From NCBI RefSeq assembly GCF_014640195.1, contig NZ_BMGM01000007.1, positions 124,001-188,000 of the forward strand: 64,000 nucleotides of DNA, written 5' to 3'. Each line of letters begins with the position of its first letter. The stretch's first letter is position 1. A model generated the notes under the pieces. It did no database searches, was not told the origin of the DNA, and saw only the letters and a program-made list of their open reading frames with translations. The translations under genes were made by a program, and so were the position numbers. The DNA is from Psychroflexus planctonicus (GTDB lineage Bacteria > Bacteroidota > Bacteroidia > Flavobacteriales > Flavobacteriaceae). Positions 35,440 through 42,811 of the stretch are shown here, in pieces.

Positions 35440-37242
35440 ATGAGTATCCTTACTTCTAAAGAAGTCGCACAAGCAATTGGTCTTGAAAAGCTTGGGACAT
35501 TAGGCAATGCCATTGCTAAAAGTATAATGCATCTAACTAAAATTACAGATGTAAATAAAATTTATAATAAACATGCACATTTAGAAGGTATTGCTTTTAT
35601 CGATGCGGTTTTACTAGATTTAGGTGTGCAATTTGAAATTCCTGAAAAAGACTTGAAACGCATTCCTGCAAAAAACGCTTTTGTAACCGTTTCTAATCAT
35701 CCTTTAGGTGGTGTTGATGGGCTAATTTTGTTGAAAATCTTATTACTCACGCGTCCAGATTTTAAGGTAATCGCTAATTTTTTATTGCATCGCATTCAAC
35801 CATTGGAGCCTTATGTTTTGCCTGTCAATCCTTTTGAAGACAAAAAAGATGTAAAAAGTAGCGTTTTAGGCATCAAAAAAGCCATTGCTCATGTTCAAGG
35901 AGAACAAGCCTTAGGTATCTTCCCCGCAGGTGAAGTTTCTACACACCGACAAGACAAAAAAATAGTAGATAAACCGTGGTCTAAAGAAGCAATGAAACTG
36001 ATTCAACGTTTGAATGTTCCGGTTTTACCTATTTATTTTCATGCTAAAAATTCCAGTCTTTTTTATCAATTAGCTAAGGTTTCAGATCAATTGAGAACAG
36101 CTCAACTTCCAAGAGAAATTTTCACTCAAAAACACCGATCCATTAAAGTGAGAGTGGGAAACTTGATTCAGCCTAAAGAACTTCAAGAACATAGCGATTT
36201 AGATGAATTAACACACTTTCTGCGAACCAAAACCTACATGCTCGCCAATGCATATGAAAAAAAGCGTTTATTCGATGCACTTCCAAAACAGATTAAACTT
36301 CCCAAAACACCAAAAGACATCATTCAAGAAGGAGCTCTAGAGAGTTTTATTGAAGAAGTAGAAACTTGTAGGGCAGCTGGAAAACGACTTTTGGAAAGCA
36401 ATCAATATGAAGTTTTCTTGGCTAAAAAAGAATGGATTCCTAATATTTTAGTTGAAATTGGTCGCTTACGGGAAATCACCTTTCGTTCTGTTGGTGAAGG
36501 CACCAACTTGGCTGTAGATTTAGATAAATACGACGAATATTATCACCACATGTTTTTATGGGATAATCAAGCCCAAAAAATTGCAGGAGCCTACCGAATG
36601 GGTTTAGGTGTGGAGATTTTTAAAAAACATGGAATTAGTGGTTTTTACCTCAACGAATTATTTCGATTTGAAGAAGAATCTCATGAAGTAATGCGTAAAT
36701 CTATCGAAATGGGACGTGCATTTATTACCCAAGAATATCAGTTAAAACCCATGCCATTATTTTTGCTTTGGAAAGGAATTGTACATTGCACTATTCGATT
36801 TCCAGAGCACAAATATCTGATTGGAGGAGTCAGCATCAGCAATAAGTTTTCGAATTTCTCCAAATCCATTATGATTGAGTTTATGAAATCGAATTATTAC
36901 GACCCGTACTTGGCTCAATTTATTAGAGCTCGAAAGGAATTTAAAGTAAAATTGAACGATGAAGATAAAGACTTTGTATTCAACAAAACAGAAGCCGATT
37001 TGAATAAATTTGATAAAATCATCGATGAAATTGAGCCTAAAAACTTGCGTTTGCCCGTACTCATCAAAAAATACATCAAACAAAATGCACGTGTAGTCGC
37101 CTTTAATGTAGACCCGCTTTTTAATAATGCTGTAGACGGATTGATGTACATTCGAGTAAAAGACCTACCCGAAAGCACAGTTAAGCCTGTTTTAGAAGAT
37201 TTACAAAAAGAATTGGAAAGAGAAGCAAAGAAGAAAGCCTAA
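35440..37242 (+). CDS. Fused lysophospholipid acyltransferase / N-acyltransferase (OlsF/GlsF-like)
   Basis: A 600-residue fusion. The N-terminal half is a PlsC-type O-acyltransferase with NHPLGGVDG (an HX5D form of the usual HX4D) and FPAGEVSTHR. The C-terminal half (about 310-520) is a GNAT-like/OlsB-type N-acyltransferase with LREITFRSVGEG, DEYYHHMFLWD and IAGAYRMGLG. This domain order is that of OlsF/GlsF enzymes, which make ornithine or glycine aminolipids by N-acylation then O-acylation. The amino-acid head group cannot be told. Probably membrane-associated. Monocistronic. Confidence 0.82.
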   Translation: MSILTSKEVAQAIGLEKLGTLGNAIAKSIMHLTKITDVNKIYNKHAHLEGIAFIDAVLLDLGVQFEIPEKDLKRIPAKNAFVTVSNHPLGGVDGLILLKILLLTRPDFKVIANFLLHRIQPLEPYVLPVNPFEDKKDVKSSVLGIKKAIAHVQGEQALGIFPAGEVSTHRQDKKIVDKPWSKEAMKLIQRLNVPVLPIYFHAKNSSLFYQLAKVSDQLRTAQLPREIFTQKHRSIKVRVGNLIQPKELQEHSDLDELTHFLRTKTYMLANAYEKKRLFDALPKQIKLPKTPKDIIQEGALESFIEEVETCRAAGKRLLESNQYEVFLAKKEWIPNILVEIGRLREITFRSVGEGTNLAVDLDKYDEYYHHMFLWDNQAQKIAGAYRMGLGVEIFKKHGISGFYLNELFRFEEESHEVMRKSIEMGRAFITQEYQLKPMPLFLLWKGIVHCTIRFPEHKYLIGGVSISNKFSNFSKSIMIEFMKSNYYDPYLAQFIRARKEFKVKLNDEDKDFVFNKTEADLNKFDKIIDEIEPKNLRLPVLIKKYIKQNARVVAFNVDPLFNNAVDGLMYIRVKDLPESTVKPVLEDLQKELEREAKKKA

Positions 37243-37271
37243 AATGAAAGTTAGCACAAAGCTAGCTTTGA

Positions 37272-37553
37272 CAATTAACAGAAAATAAGCAAGAAAGCAG
37301 AAAAGAGTGGATGCTGTGGATGTTTGAAAAATCTGGAAGCAATAATAGTAATGTAAAAAATAGGCAGTTTTGGCAGCAAAAAAATCACCCTATAGAAATT
37401 TGGTCTTTAAAGGTGTTTGAGTAAAAACTCAATTACATTCATAATAAACCAGTTAAAGCAGGCTTTGTTACCGATCCTATAGATTGGAAATACAGTAGTA
37501 CTAGAAATTATGCTAATGATGACCATAGGGTTTTAGAAATTGATTTGAATTAG
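37272..37553 (+). pseudogene. REP-associated tyrosine transposase (RAYT/Y1-type) remnant
   Basis: One frame reads QLTENKQESRKEWMLWMFEK, then NRQFWQQKNHPIEIWSLKVF, a TAA at 37422-37424, then KLNYIHNKPVKAGFVTDP and WKYSSTRNYANDDHRVLEID, ending in TAG at 37551. This is the C-terminal half of TnpA_REP-type proteins (normally FEQKLNYIHNNPVKAGF), so the TAA is most simply a CAA-to-TAA change. The N-terminal half with the HUH motif is gone, so the gene is dead. Confidence 0.82.
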
Positions 37554-37570
37554 GTTTGTCGTATGATCGA

Positions 37571-37645
37571 GACGCTCGCACTAGCATTATGGTTTAGTAA
37601 AAAGTTAAATTAAATTCTCGTCAGTGCGAGCGTCATGCTCGTGCT
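37571..37645. repeat. REP-like palindrome next to the RAYT remnant
   Basis: GACGCTCGCACT (37571-37582) and AGTGCGAGCGTC (37623-37634) are perfect 12-bp inverted repeats about 40 bases apart, each with a small internal palindrome (GAGCGTCATGCTC on the right). Higher GC than the surroundings and the position beside a RAYT remnant support a REP/BIME unit. Confidence 0.7.
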
Positions 37646-37722
37646 TAAGAATAATTCAATTTAATGACGGCTAGTTTAGGTTTTTTTAGTAAAATTGAAC
37701 TTCAAATTTATATTTCCTAAAT

Positions 37723-39897
37723 ATGTACAAAAAACAGGTTTGGTTTTACGTTCTTTTTATTGTTTCGTGTTCGCTTTTAGCACAAAAAAAACAAGTTAGT
37801 TTAGAAGACATTTGGGGCGGAACTTTTCGTGCCAATTATATGCAATCTTTACAATCTTTAAGCAACGGTACCGAGTACATTGTACAAGAATACGATCGTG
37901 CTTCAGCAGAAATGAAAGTGGAAGTTTACAACTATAAAACAGGAGAGAAAGTACGTACTTTGTTTTCTTCAAAAGACATGGATGGTTTACCTGGATTTCA
38001 AACTTTTTCGTTGAGTAAAAATGAAGATAAAGTGCTCTTGGGAAATCAGATTGAGCGTATTTTTAGAAGATCGACGAAAGGAATTTACCATGTTTATGAT
38101 TTAAACACCAAAAAACTCACTCCCGTTTCTAGTGAAGTAATCCAATCTACACATTTTTCACCCGATGGAAAAAAAGTAGGTTTTGTGCTGGATAATAATC
38201 TATTTTACAAAGATTTAGTTTCAAATGAAAACATTCAGGTAACGGAAGATGGAAAAGTAAACGAAATTATCAACGGCATTACGGATTGGGTATACGAAGA
38301 AGAGTTTTCGCTAGTTCGTGCTTTCGATTGGAATAAAAATGCAACTCAAATTGCTTTTATTCGTTTTGATGAAGCCGAAGTTCCTGAATTTTCAATGGAT
38401 ATGTATGGCACCTATGGAAACGATTTGTACCCAAGCCAAGAAGTTTTTAAATATCCAAAAGCAGGTGAAGCCAATGCTGAAGTAAGTTTACATATCTACG
38501 ATGTCGCTTCCAAAGAAACACACAAAATTGATTTGGGCGAATACGAATACATTCCCCGTTTGCAATGGACAAAAGATGCCAACACCTTAAGTGTGCAAAC
38601 TACTAATCGGCATCAAAATGAAGTAAAATTGCATTTTGTAGATGCCAAAACTTACCAAGCCAAACCCATTTTAACTGAAGCTGATGAAGCTTACGTTGAC
38701 GTAGATTTCGATTTAACCTTTTTAGCAGACAATAGCTTTATTTGGACAAGCGAAAAAGACGGGTGGAACCATATTTACCATTATGAAGCTGATGGAAAGT
38801 TGAAAAATCAAATCACCAAAGGAAACTGGGAAGTAACCAATTATTATGGTTATGATGCTGATTCAAATCGTATTTTTTATCAATCTACTGAAAACGGAAG
38901 TGTAAACCGTGGTGTGTATTCCATAAATGCCAAAGGAAAATCCAAACGCGAGTTAGCAACGAATGAAGGAACCAATTCAGCTTCATTTTCAGCTGATTTT
39001 ACTTACTTTATCAATACATTCCAAAGTGTAGAACAACCTTCAACATACACCTTACATGAAGCTAAAAAAGGAAAGGAAATTCGCTTAATTGAAGACAATC
39101 AAGAATTGTTAGACAAAGTGAACGAGTATGACTTTTCACCTAAAGAAATTTCGACCATAGAAGTAAACGGAAACGAACTGAATATGTGGATGGTAAAACC
39201 TTCCGATTTTGACCCAAGTAAAAAATATCCTTTACTGATGTATCAATATTCAGGTCCAGGTTCGCAGTCGGTTGCCAATACATTTTATGGAGCCAACGAT
39301 TATTGGTATCAAATGCTGGCCAATCAAGGTTACATTATCGCATGTGTTGATGGCCGAGGTACAGGTTTAAAAGGAAGAGATTTCAAAAAAGTTACGCAAA
39401 AAGAACTTGGTAAATTAGAACTAGAAGACCAAACCGAAGCTGCAAAAATTTTAGGCAACGAACCTTGGATAGATTTAGACAGAATTGGTATTTGGGGTTG
39501 GAGTTATGGTGGTTTTATGGCTTCTAATGCTATTTTTCAATCCAATGATGTATTTTCTACTGCTATAGCCGTTGCACCCGTGACGAGCTGGCGTTTTTAC
39601 GATACTATTTATACTGAACGCTACATGACTACACCTCAAGAAAATCCTTCAGGTTACGACAGCAATTCGCCTATAAGTCATGTAAATAAGCTAAAAGGGA
39701 ATTATTTACTAATTCACGGTGGTGGCGATGATAATGTACATGTACAAAATTCTATGCAGCTTATTGAAGCTTTAATACAAGCCAACAAACAATTCGATTG
39801 GCGTATTTATCCTGATAAAGACCATGGGATTTACGGTGGTAACACGCGTTTGCATTTATACAATTTAATGACTGATTTTTTATTGGAAAATTTATAA
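37723..39897 (+). CDS. Dipeptidyl peptidase IV (S9B)
   Basis: Secreted serine peptidase releasing X-Pro dipeptides. The 724-residue protein has a signal peptide (ending SLLAQ), a beta-propeller domain with the YEEEFSL Glu pair that binds the substrate N-terminus, and a C-terminal hydrolase domain with the nucleophile in GWSYGGFMAS, Asp in HGGGDDNVH and His in DKDHGIYGG. Length is typical. It stops in a TAATG overlap with a small gene. Its dipeptides could be taken up by the two POT transporters encoded 0.7 kb downstream. Confidence 0.94.
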   Translation: MYKKQVWFYVLFIVSCSLLAQKKQVSLEDIWGGTFRANYMQSLQSLSNGTEYIVQEYDRASAEMKVEVYNYKTGEKVRTLFSSKDMDGLPGFQTFSLSKNEDKVLLGNQIERIFRRSTKGIYHVYDLNTKKLTPVSSEVIQSTHFSPDGKKVGFVLDNNLFYKDLVSNENIQVTEDGKVNEIINGITDWVYEEEFSLVRAFDWNKNATQIAFIRFDEAEVPEFSMDMYGTYGNDLYPSQEVFKYPKAGEANAEVSLHIYDVASKETHKIDLGEYEYIPRLQWTKDANTLSVQTTNRHQNEVKLHFVDAKTYQAKPILTEADEAYVDVDFDLTFLADNSFIWTSEKDGWNHIYHYEADGKLKNQITKGNWEVTNYYGYDADSNRIFYQSTENGSVNRGVYSINAKGKSKRELATNEGTNSASFSADFTYFINTFQSVEQPSTYTLHEAKKGKEIRLIEDNQELLDKVNEYDFSPKEISTIEVNGNELNMWMVKPSDFDPSKKYPLLMYQYSGPGSQSVANTFYGANDYWYQMLANQGYIIACVDGRGTGLKGRDFKKVTQKELGKLELEDQTEAAKILGNEPWIDLDRIGIWGWSYGGFMASNAIFQSNDVFSTAIAVAPVTSWRFYDTIYTERYMTTPQENPSGYDSNSPISHVNKLKGNYLLIHGGGDDNVHVQNSMQLIEALIQANKQFDWRIYPDKDHGIYGGNTRLHLYNLMTDFLLENL

Positions 39898-40115
39898 TGG
39901 AAGTACGTTTTCAAACCAAGGAAGAAAGTAAAAAACAGCAACAGGAAGAATTTTTGAAACTTTCTGGTGAAGAACGATTTATGCAATTTTTGAAGCTATC
40001 CAGAAAAATCAATAAACTATTCCCGCCAAAAGATAAATTGAGTTTTGAAGAAAGAAATAAAGGTAATTTTTTGTTGATTCATAAAGATTTACAAGAAGAT
40101 GATGAAATGGGGTGA
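39897..40115 (+). CDS. Small helical protein paired with a nucleotidyltransferase
   Basis: A 72-residue, highly charged, helix-rich protein without signal peptide (QTKEESKKQQQEEFLKLSGE, LKLSRKINKLFPPK). Its ATG overlaps the DPP-IV stop (TAATG), and its 3' end overlaps the start of the nucleotidyltransferase gene by 17 bases. Such small ORFs recur, as I recall, directly before nucleotidyltransferase genes in Bacteroidetes. An antitoxin-like or chaperone-like role toward the next product is inferred from context only. Confidence 0.75.
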   Translation: MEVRFQTKEESKKQQQEEFLKLSGEERFMQFLKLSRKINKLFPPKDKLSFEERNKGNFLLIHKDLQEDDEMG

Positions 40116-40569
40116 AAATATTGAAGAGTTTATTTCATTAGCCAACAAAAATCAGGTAAAAATGATTATGATTGGTGGTGGGGCTGTTAATTTTCATGGT
40201 TATCAAAGACATTCAGCCGATGTAGATTTTTGGATTGATGTTACTGAACAAAATATGCAGCGATTAAAAAATGTTTTTAACGAAATGGGGTATGAAGTTG
40301 ATCAATTTCCGAAGGAAGTAATGAATCAGAATCAAAATATTTCTATTAAATTTTCGCCTTATGATTTAGACTTGGAATTGATAACTCGATTTTCTATAAA
40401 TAAAACATTTGAAGAAGCTTATAAAAAAAGTGATGAAAAAATAGTAAAAGGAGAAAAACGAATGTATTGGAGAGTTTTGAACTATGATGATTTAATTACA
40501 AGTAAAGTAAAATCTTCTCGCCCTAAAGATCTTCTAGATATTCAGCAATTAAAATTAAATAGAAAATAA
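40099..40569 (+). CDS. Nucleotidyltransferase-fold protein (AbiEii/DUF6036-like)
   Basis: A 156-residue protein of the minimal nucleotidyltransferase superfamily. IMIGGGAVNFHGYQRHSADV followed by DFWID gives the GG(x)A and DxDFxI motifs with the two metal-binding Asp. DLELITRFS may hold the third acidic residue. DLITSKVKSSRPKDLLDIQQL is the typical C-terminal helix with the KD..D pattern. It has the form of AbiEii-like or MNT-like toxins, but housekeeping homologues also exist. The gene overlaps its small partner and is 11 bases before the first POT gene. Confidence 0.8.
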   Translation: MMKWGENIEEFISLANKNQVKMIMIGGGAVNFHGYQRHSADVDFWIDVTEQNMQRLKNVFNEMGYEVDQFPKEVMNQNQNISIKFSPYDLDLELITRFSINKTFEEAYKKSDEKIVKGEKRMYWRVLNYDDLITSKVKSSRPKDLLDIQQLKLNRK

Positions 40570-40580
40570 TACAACAAACT

Positions 40581-42497
40581 ATGAACCAAACCTTAACCCC
40601 ACCACACAAAAGAGAATTTTTTGGCCATCCAGCTGGACTCTACATTTTGTTTTTCACTGAATTATGGGAACGTTTTTCCTACTACGGAATGCGCGCCATT
40701 TTAACTTTATACATGTTAGCCAAAGTAAGTTCAGACAATCCCGGTTTGGGTTGGGAAGAAGGCAAAGCCTTGGCTACCTATGGTTGGTATACCATGTTGG
40801 TGTATGTAGTTTCCATTCCTGGAGGAATTATTGCCGATAAAATTTTGGGTCAGAAAAAATCCGTGATGATTGGCGGTTGGCTTTTGGTTGCAGGTCATGG
40901 CGTACTTTCTATAGAGCAAGATTGGGCGTTTTTCTCAGGACTTGCACTTATTGTTTTAGGTGTCGGAATGTTGAAACCCAATATTTCAACCATGGTTGGT
41001 GGTTTATACAAAGAAGGCGACCCAAGAAGAGACAAAGGTTTTTCCATTTTTTACATTGGTATTAACGTAGGAGCTGCTATAGCTGCCATTCTCGTTGGTT
41101 TGGTGGCTAAAGAATACGGTTGGCATTATGGATTTGGATTAGCAGCCATCGGAATGGTGTTAGGGCAATTGGTGTATGTTTTTGGTCAAAAATATTTAGC
41201 TCACGTTGGGAATGCGCCAGATAAAACCAACACACAAGATCAATCGGTTTCTATTGGTGAAATTTTCAGTCAAATGCTTTCTACTAAAAAAACATTGGCT
41301 GTTTTAATCTTGCTAATTGCCATTTCGGTTGTTGCGCCTATTCAGCTAATGGATACTGAAGTGATTGCTTATATTGTATTTTTTATTTTCTTATCCATTG
41401 TAGTTGGTTTTATGATGACCGTTTATCATGATTTAACGAGTAAAGTTGAAAAAGACCGTTTTATTGTTTTGCTACTTTCCTTTTTAATTGTAATTGTTTT
41501 CTGGGGTGCGTTTGAACAAGCCGGTGGATTGCTAAATATTTACGCTGAACAAAAAACAGATCGTTTCTTACCTGCTTTCGACTATACCATTCCTGCAGCA
41601 TTCTTTCAATCTTTAAATCCGCTGTACATCATTATTTTTGGAATTCCAGTTGCTGGTTTTTGGGCTTGGAGAAAAAACAGGAGCAAGGAAGCTTCATCTA
41701 TTTTCAAAATGGCCGTAGGTGTTATTGTAATGGGACTAGGATTTGTGTTTATGGTTTTCGCTACCATGGAATATGAGAACAACGGCGAAGCTGCTTTATA
41801 CTGGTTGGTTTTTGCCTATTTATTACACACCATAGGTGAACTTTCTGCATCGCCAGTAGCCTTATCTTTTATCACCAAATTAGCTCCTTTGCGTTACGGT
41901 GCTTTAATGATGGGACTCTACTTTGCTGCTACTGGTTTAGGAAACAAAGTGGCTGGTGTAATTGGCGAATCATCTCAAGCTGAACGCATCGAGATTGAAT
42001 TGGATGCTTCAACTGAAAAACTAACTCCATTTGTTGACAATTCAGATGATGTGTTTTCAGAAAACACCGCATTTACTGTAGAGACAAATCTGTATGTTGA
42101 TTCGAATAATCAATTACAATTTATTGAAACTACTACAGGTGAAAAAGTAAACTCAATTTTTACTTATCAAGTTGAAGATACTTCATCTAAAGAAGTAGAA
42201 CAAACCTTGAGAAATCGTATTGAAACCTATAATCCTACAAAAGAAAATCCGTTAACTACTTTTTTAAAATTCGATTATAAAGAAGGAACATATTACGGCC
42301 GAGTTGATGTAGACCAATTTCAAACCGATTTAGAATTTAAAACTTTTGCTGGGATTGTTATCTTTACAGTTGCTTTTGGTGTGTTGGTAATTTTACTCTT
42401 AAAACCATTGAAACGCCTAACTCACGGAGCTGAAGAAAAAGAAATTGAAGGACTTGAAACCGAAGGTTTCGAATTAGCCGATGATGAAGTAAAGTAA
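40581..42497 (+). CDS. POT-family proton-coupled peptide transporter
   Basis: Inner-membrane importer of di- and tripeptides. The 638-residue protein has the POT signature TELWERFSYYGMRA (ExxERFxYYG) at residues about 25-38 and 12-14 hydrophobic helices. GMLKPNISTMVGGLY matches the second POT signature. A soluble extracytoplasmic stretch of about 110 residues (about 470-580) lies before the last helix. The ATG is 11 bases after the nucleotidyltransferase gene, so co-transcription is possible. A paralogue follows. Confidence 0.92.
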   Translation: MNQTLTPPHKREFFGHPAGLYILFFTELWERFSYYGMRAILTLYMLAKVSSDNPGLGWEEGKALATYGWYTMLVYVVSIPGGIIADKILGQKKSVMIGGWLLVAGHGVLSIEQDWAFFSGLALIVLGVGMLKPNISTMVGGLYKEGDPRRDKGFSIFYIGINVGAAIAAILVGLVAKEYGWHYGFGLAAIGMVLGQLVYVFGQKYLAHVGNAPDKTNTQDQSVSIGEIFSQMLSTKKTLAVLILLIAISVVAPIQLMDTEVIAYIVFFIFLSIVVGFMMTVYHDLTSKVEKDRFIVLLLSFLIVIVFWGAFEQAGGLLNIYAEQKTDRFLPAFDYTIPAAFFQSLNPLYIIIFGIPVAGFWAWRKNRSKEASSIFKMAVGVIVMGLGFVFMVFATMEYENNGEAALYWLVFAYLLHTIGELSASPVALSFITKLAPLRYGALMMGLYFAATGLGNKVAGVIGESSQAERIEIELDASTEKLTPFVDNSDDVFSENTAFTVETNLYVDSNNQLQFIETTTGEKVNSIFTYQVEDTSSKEVEQTLRNRIETYNPTKENPLTTFLKFDYKEGTYYGRVDVDQFQTDLEFKTFAGIVIFTVAFGVLVILLLKPLKRLTHGAEEKEIEGLETEGFELADDEVK

Positions 42498-42551
42498 GTT
42501 ATGGTTATGCAAATCATATCCTTTTATTCTTAAGAATTGAGAAATAAATAC

Positions 42552-42585
42552 AAACCCCACAGGTTTTTAAAAACCTGTGGGGTTT
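42552..42585 (+). terminator. Perfect 17-bp palindromic terminator
   Basis: AAACCCCACAGGTTTTT and its exact complement lie back to back, followed by AACTTTTG. It is about 55 bases past the first POT gene. Being symmetric it could act on both strands. Confidence 0.75.
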
Positions 42586-42620
42586 AACTTTTGTAAGATT
42601 TTCTTTTTTAAAAAAATAAC

Positions 42621-42722
42621 AAGCCTCGCGTGAGGGATAGTAGTGGAAAGCCCACAGCGAGGTACGAGCGAGGACTTGTAGCGGATAGCCCGGTACCGTT
42701 TTTGAAACGGGACACGCCCAAA
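42621..42722 (-). ncRNA. Structured dispersed element, possible RNA
   Basis: GC-rich 100-base element. On the minus strand it reads GGGCGTGTCCC ... GGGCTATCCGCTACAAGTCC ... CACTACTATCCCTC. Predicted stems: AAGCCTCGC (42621-42629) with GCGAGGACTT (42668-42677, one bulge), GTGG/CCAC (42643-42655) and CCGTTT/AAACGG (42696-42710). Similar sequences are, from memory, abundant between genes in Bacteroidetes and often mis-annotated as short ORFs. Strand and function are unknown. Confidence 0.45.
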
Positions 42723-42811
42723 AAGTTTTGACAATTAACAAAATTTTAATTATCAACTATTTTATACAAAAATGGTTTATTTTGCAAACTTGTAATTAAG
42801 ACTGAAAAATC

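Larger units (their letters stand above)
37243..37722. other. 480-base region with a RAYT remnant and REP-like palindrome
   Basis: Besides the remnant (37272-37553) and the palindrome (37571-37634), a 14-bp palindrome CAAAGCTAGCTTTG lies at 37257-37270 just after the acyltransferase gene. No intact gene. Confidence 0.65.
42498..42811. other. Region between the two POT genes
   Basis: It holds a palindromic terminator (42552-42585), a structured GC-richer element (42621-42722) and the A+T-rich upstream region of the second POT gene. No gene. Confidence 0.65.

Noticed and set aside
39897-40569. Firm call as an abortive-infection (AbiE) system
   Set aside because: The small partner does not resemble AbiEi and the nucleotidyltransferase is shorter than AbiEii, so only a candidate pair is reported.
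42514-42756. Minus-strand 80-codon frame over the structured element
   Set aside because: It crosses a terminator and a structured repeat; frames of this type are a known annotation artefact.
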